DNA of 33,820 bases. It comes from a virus. Shown one piece after another: positions 31,901-33,820 of the stretch. Every line of letters begins with the position of its first letter. Position 1 is the first letter of the stretch. A model generated the notes under the pieces. That model made no database searches and was not told where the DNA came from. It saw only the letters and a list, made by a program, of their open reading frames with translations. The stretch spans positions 1 through 33,820 of the IMG/VR virus record IMGVR_UViG_3300023297_000049; one strand, 5' to 3'. Both the position numbers and the translations under genes were made by a program.

Positions 31901-32423
31901 AAAAACCGGCAATGATCCCATAAGGACCAGCTCCAGCAAGTCCTGCAGCGGTAATCACAGAGTCAGCTGCACCCCTGACCCATCCGACACCTCTTGCGCC
32001 TTTTCTACCAAGTTGTTCTATATCTTTCTGCCGAACGCCCTCCTGAAAAGTCTGGTTGGACCGAATCATCTCATCTGCAAGCTCAGGATTGAAAGGCCGA
32101 TTAGTAAGTGCGGCAACCTTTGAGATTGTTCCTAAGCCAAGAGCTGAAACCTGCCTCCCGACAAAATTATCAGGAATTAAAGAGATGTCTCTTTCCGTCC
32201 GTGCCTGGTCGAGTTTACGATCGTTTCCCTCAATCCGCATATCAGCTGCAGCAGACGCATTTTCAGCTATTTGTGCTTTCAGGATCGCATTCTCAAAGCC
32301 AACAAACTGTTCGGTGTATTTCTTTTTGTCAGCGTCAGACTCTCCGGCTACAAGATCCTCAGCTGTCAAGCCCATGTCCAGAGACTGCCGTACAAAGTCT
32401 TCAGAGAAGTTCTCTTGTCTCAT
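25986..32423 (-). CDS. Giant polyvalent internal-virion protein with HEIGH zinc-metallopeptidase motif
   Basis: The product is 2145 aa. Layout: residues 1-330, helical with Gly/Ala-rich segments (GAADSVITAAGLAGAGPYGI) as in DNA-ejection proteins; 400-1060, long Lys/Glu-rich disordered or coiled stretches, with a SAP/HeH-like module near 500-530 (EIRALAKGLGLKTNMKKTEL); about 1080-1250, a conserved-looking part with ALEDYIENYFPHLFKRPEHA; 1330-1345, SVLAHEIGHQIG, an HExxH zinc site with His1337, Glu1338 and His1341; about 1730-1990, a C-terminal region like the LPD38 polyvalent-protein domain (FRAPGWTLGSIREFGGG, and PHYSKDIVAWMTQPWKTLTH). Such proteins travel in the virion and enter the cell with the DNA. 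The peptidase may cut cell wall, host factors or virion proteins. Stop-to-start spacing after the 463-aa gene is two bases. Confidence 0.75.
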   Translation of the reverse strand: MRQENFSEDFVRQSLDMGLTAEDLVAGESDADKKKYTEQFVGFENAILKAQIAENASAAADMRIEGNDRKLDQARTERDISLIPDNFVGRQVSALGLGTISKVAALTNRPFNPELADEMIRSNQTFQEGVRQKDIEQLGRKGARGVGWVRGAADSVITAAGLAGAGPYGIIAGFSLFEGNDALTTATDKGLEGSDRLLYAGRAAVIEGAVASIFQKLGWGGFESMFGGGKQIIRAGFKQVMKDIGKSLGREAPEELITEGLHSANRKISDIDPNALEPKALWDTAIDTIMQTFLAVGGTGTYQGWKGQKNLKERDAFTDSLANTYGLDKETTKNMLHRASKSKEDTEIALGREIEKEVLKTELGTATWVSENPGEAIELAREEKPSRKVFAKYGLPEMSKEDRSAFADNARGLVSEASEEEETTPTTEEVGVGGSEKITPEVQAKEEDKTVAEVQEKIKPAGDETQLPQGVQEAVQDKKPADLEDQLDKVLPNSDLQAKPFKEIRALAKGLGLKTNMKKTELISAIEKRQKEDPGNKIGSKIKSKGLKVKKPDTMLQHISKVGGLDFDDVHGQWGSIISDMSKDKRINTKMVGRPVLRKKGGMSIDHMAESLAEAGYIKTDEHGKADIDDFFKKMEESYSGTEVSAIGDIAQKASDEADIQQQEYENYISKELTDEGIERTAISKAERSQEESIREEVLRDSIEAGLSKEEADQAADETIKWFAGQQEKERDLKTQLAIKERQLKRLKHHEKIDNRKEQKPFEGEDKRKAEIEKEVEQGKEDNFEEEFLQAESAKKAREIDKLKQEAVKKPAGEEVAPDKKREDYELKDEKKEPNLTETELEKIAMFDDLDIRQVMGGRGLHINDRFRGTKKEDGRWSMEDPKTGNNTEHEHIGHMLVKTADILSKEKKKPTIEDLDKSLQEGQDALNKKIEAGEDITKEPLILEQQKEKNKGKKKKAKPVQPKMFKTETDGDAAADLEQAKKDAKGEDFEFDEVRKKKQGKQTDLPDDKKKKGGGSSGNANVAVSDDDSYSQNEPSNEILTKVAQAKMTAGEVADNVMEILMPHKRGVIGKVAALVKRKRTAEAAQLDEMTRAKLHETGKQFHWMAPEDIVDFIDKMEDPKGARPQVTTELDDAAALLREMLDKGRKRVQEFGALEDYIENYFPHLFKRPEHASDVISGLLSKRRLVPKGFLHKRKYLTLKDGLDAGLELAHYNPVEMTILRLHEMNRFVAGKRIKQDFKELGMAVFVPSSLEKNYKKAGWEFIDDPDMEVKVTPELTLPEAYDKLLVDQLMGVATRMGVSHERMSKMRGQVWGLSYPGQNKIETRFAGPTSVLAHEIGHQIGNQYDLFNYMLHGDHTIGRVHEKGKREGQPIKFEQTANRAAIRKEFQALADLRDETLGDLGKTRERYRRKKEEKEAVILEAWLAAPEKMAKVAPKITAAWKTFLNDNDIVKPLLNLDRSVVLGTRSSTHTQPGVLEIGKWAVPKEAATILNRHLSPGLGSSPSLITRNIYDGLRKLRNVTLMASHGLSAFHGINVASDSINTHIGLGLQKLSRGDVSGAIDEWVKKSWKAPVSDYLTGDKVMKAMGQELSEIEDPFMRKIVQAVIDGGGSATMDAAYRNNAGSNLLKALRDVKFSKDASGKVKGAMAAPIHASMALIEGLSIPIMQMEVPRLKLGIFYHMASDVYEQANKKDWDDIRIQSELASAWDNVDNRMGQLRYDNLNWNRTVKEIVMLAFRAPGWTLGSIREFGGGAVDAATFWRRIGNDQDVVTRRMGYAFGAGISYAIQGALLQYLFTGEPPEEPKDLYFPKTGRKNTDGSPERLSNPHYSKDIVAWMTQPWKTLTHKLNPLWGTAVDLLTNEDYFGRQIKEGDPLTRLAQGSLYFVENMFMPFSVRNGMKLHENGEKTSVSWIIGASGISPAPAYITRSPAQKMMIGFNRDRGGQTNISHADAEKSDRRRKIINSIRKGKIIPAEDYEGFTARQQKNIKATAKMSPFKASFKRLSFDEAVNVFSISSKEERAQAWDQLIKKRKNEIDPDPTSLAMYYELKLTQAQVDDQVKGDVQIIRNAAWQLTNPNITPARKEELLDAIHNNPQYEDDFKFVAAAFRNRWIFTLDGRRSGRKVGTKSYWKRMRHLNKIFNEK

Positions 32424-32425
32424 TT

Positions 32426-33817
32426 TTATGTCGCCTCTTCTGTACTGTCTTTAAGGAGTTGAAGTCGTTTCAGGTCCGCTTTTTCTTTTATTTTCAGTGC
32501 ATCTTCCATGTCTTTGAGGCCGTTGCGTTTCTGTTCAAGAGCCTTAATCTCTTCCTTGGCCTGTTTCTGCCTTGCATCACGGGTCCCGGAACTAAAATAT
32601 GTCTCTTTTTTACGTTTGCTAAAAGGCTTCTTCTTAGAGCCTTGTTTTCCGTGAGCTTTAACCTCAGTGGCAAGAGCTTCTTTTGCCTTAGTGAGTTCAT
32701 TTTCCAGAGAATCCAAGCTTTCAATCTGTCCGTTCTCGGATCCGATCCTGAGAGCGTTTAGCTTGTCCCTTGATGCCTCAACCGCTCCAGCAGCCTTGTT
32801 CCATGCGATTTTAAGTGCAGGCTGGTCATAAGCTTGTGATGGAGCAGGGAAGTCCTTAACTTCGACCACTTCCTGTTCTGCGATAGTTGCCTCCGGGCCT
32901 TCTTGCTGAACGCCATCTGGTTGCCCCTCTACAGGCCCAAATCCGCCTTCTGACAGACTTTGCTGCATCTGCCCGACATCTTGTTGCTGAGTACCAACTG
33001 GTTGTCCCTCTGTAGGCCCAAATCCGCCTTCTGCGCTAGCATCTGAGAGTCCTTTCGCACGGTCAACTATCTCCTGCACTTGCCCGACACCATCTGGCTT
33101 CGGGCCGTAGCCAATCATCTTAAGCCTTTGCTGATAATATTCATTAGCCTTCTCAGGATTCACTACGTTTGTGATCGAATCAGTCGCCAAATCAAAGGAC
33201 TGCTGACTAATGTCGATCTTGTCTTTATCGCTAAGGCCCCGTTTTTCAGTATCTTTGACTTCGGTATTCCCCTCTAAATCCATGCTAAATTGTCGGTTGT
33301 TCCCTTCGTCAAACCAGACATCTCCGGGGCCTTGCCCTTTCGGATGCCGGGAAGGATCTTGCCGCTTAAAAATAGGTTCTATGTTTGCCGCTTTAGCTTC
33401 CAGCATGCGAACAGCTTTAACTTTTTCATCAGGACTAAAATCAGGATTGTTCTGGACTTTATAGATTTCGTTTCGTAGTTTCTCTTCATCATGTTTCTGT
33501 TCTGCAGTCAGCTCATAGTCAAACATGTCACGGTCAAGGCCGGCATTAAAGAGAGTATCTTCACGGTCAAACAATCGGTCGCGATCGGACTCATTAGCAC
33601 TAAAAGATTGCTTTCGGTCTAGCAGTTCCAGTTTATTAGCATTCCGATTTTCTTCAGTCTTAGAAAGGAAATCCTGCCGGCTATTCTGCCGAGTCTGCCG
33701 GTCTAGGATATCTAACCCTTTTAATTTTGTTTTTCCAAGTTGTTCACCTCGTCCTCCTGCGAATTTTGCGCCGAGTACCGATGCAGGGTTTGCTCCATGT
33801 TTCATTTCGATAGCCAT
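32426..33817 (-). CDS. Putative internal virion/structural protein, 463 aa
   Basis: The ATG is three bases from the right edge, so the upstream ribosome site is not visible. The start MAIEMKHGANPASVLGAKFA looks natural. The protein is helical, very charged and Gln/Asp/Lys-rich, with coiled-coil stretches (for example 70-140 and 340-460) and no membrane segment or Cys. Two copies of EGGFGP.EGQP.G lie 27 codons apart (about 32908-33031), a short internal repeat. It directly precedes the giant polyvalent protein, and such pairs are usual for core or ejection proteins of podovirus-like phages. A structural role is inferred from context and composition only. Confidence 0.65.
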   Translation of the reverse strand: MAIEMKHGANPASVLGAKFAGGRGEQLGKTKLKGLDILDRQTRQNSRQDFLSKTEENRNANKLELLDRKQSFSANESDRDRLFDREDTLFNAGLDRDMFDYELTAEQKHDEEKLRNEIYKVQNNPDFSPDEKVKAVRMLEAKAANIEPIFKRQDPSRHPKGQGPGDVWFDEGNNRQFSMDLEGNTEVKDTEKRGLSDKDKIDISQQSFDLATDSITNVVNPEKANEYYQQRLKMIGYGPKPDGVGQVQEIVDRAKGLSDASAEGGFGPTEGQPVGTQQQDVGQMQQSLSEGGFGPVEGQPDGVQQEGPEATIAEQEVVEVKDFPAPSQAYDQPALKIAWNKAAGAVEASRDKLNALRIGSENGQIESLDSLENELTKAKEALATEVKAHGKQGSKKKPFSKRKKETYFSSGTRDARQKQAKEEIKALEQKRNGLKDMEDALKIKEKADLKRLQLLKDSTEEAT

Positions 33818-33820
33818 TAT

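Overview
The window is a 33.8 kb piece of a tailed double-stranded DNA bacteriophage (Caudoviricetes) genome, or a prophage of one. Evidence: a large terminase, a lysozyme-type endolysin, a tail-fibre-like protein, a very large internal-virion/polyvalent protein and a dense phage recombination-replication module (Gp157, DUF669 SSB-like, Sak4-like ATPase, Cas4-like nuclease, RusA-like resolvase, Prim-Pol/DUF3987 primase-helicase, SF2 helicase). No rRNA, tRNA, ribosomal or metabolic genes were seen. Portal, capsid and DNA polymerase genes are absent, so the genome continues beyond both edges. GGAGG-type ribosome sites and the lysozyme type suit a bacterial, probably Gram-negative, host. The host cannot be named from this sequence.

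Layout. (1) 1-6450, leftward: small-terminase candidate, large terminase, endolysin, two small structural-type proteins and a tail-fibre-like protein that runs off the left edge and begins with a clear signal peptide. (2) 6451-7494: about 1 kb non-coding divergent control region with a C-rich ACAGC-repeat tract, a palindrome, a cluster of AAGTTTATA motifs and a near-consensus rightward promoter with an operator-like palindrome on its -35. (3) 7495-14125, rightward: many small early-type genes, two of them frameshifted at homopolymers, then two conserved phage proteins, a 315-bp G-rich pentamer tract, a short serine recombinase and a helical protein. (4) 14126-14267: non-coding convergent junction with a palindrome and direct repeats. 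(5) 25809-14268, leftward: recombination, replication and envelope-related genes. (6) 25815-25985: non-coding, with an 18-bp inverted repeat that looks like a bidirectional terminator. (7) 33817-25986, leftward: two virion proteins of 463 and 2145 aa.

How the genes work together: the Sak4-like ATPase, DUF669 SSB-like protein, Gp157-family protein and Cas4-like nuclease form one overlapping or closely spaced block and probably process and anneal DNA ends. The SF2 helicase, Prim-Pol/helicase and RusA-like resolvase downstream would prime, unwind and resolve replication intermediates. Between them sits a small block with a YiiX-like cysteine peptidase/amidase, two exported small proteins and a very basic 58-aa protein.

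Two things stand out. First, the Sak4-like ATPase is interrupted exactly inside its Walker A motif by a 330-aa intein. It carries the class 3 signature (Ala1, Trp/Cys/Thr triad, Thr at +1) and two LAGLIDADG motifs. Second, the G-rich tract before the serine recombinase is built of GGNNN pentamers. Its register is reset by a GGCA tetramer after every ten pentamers, giving 54-nt super-units, although the NNN positions are not conserved between units.
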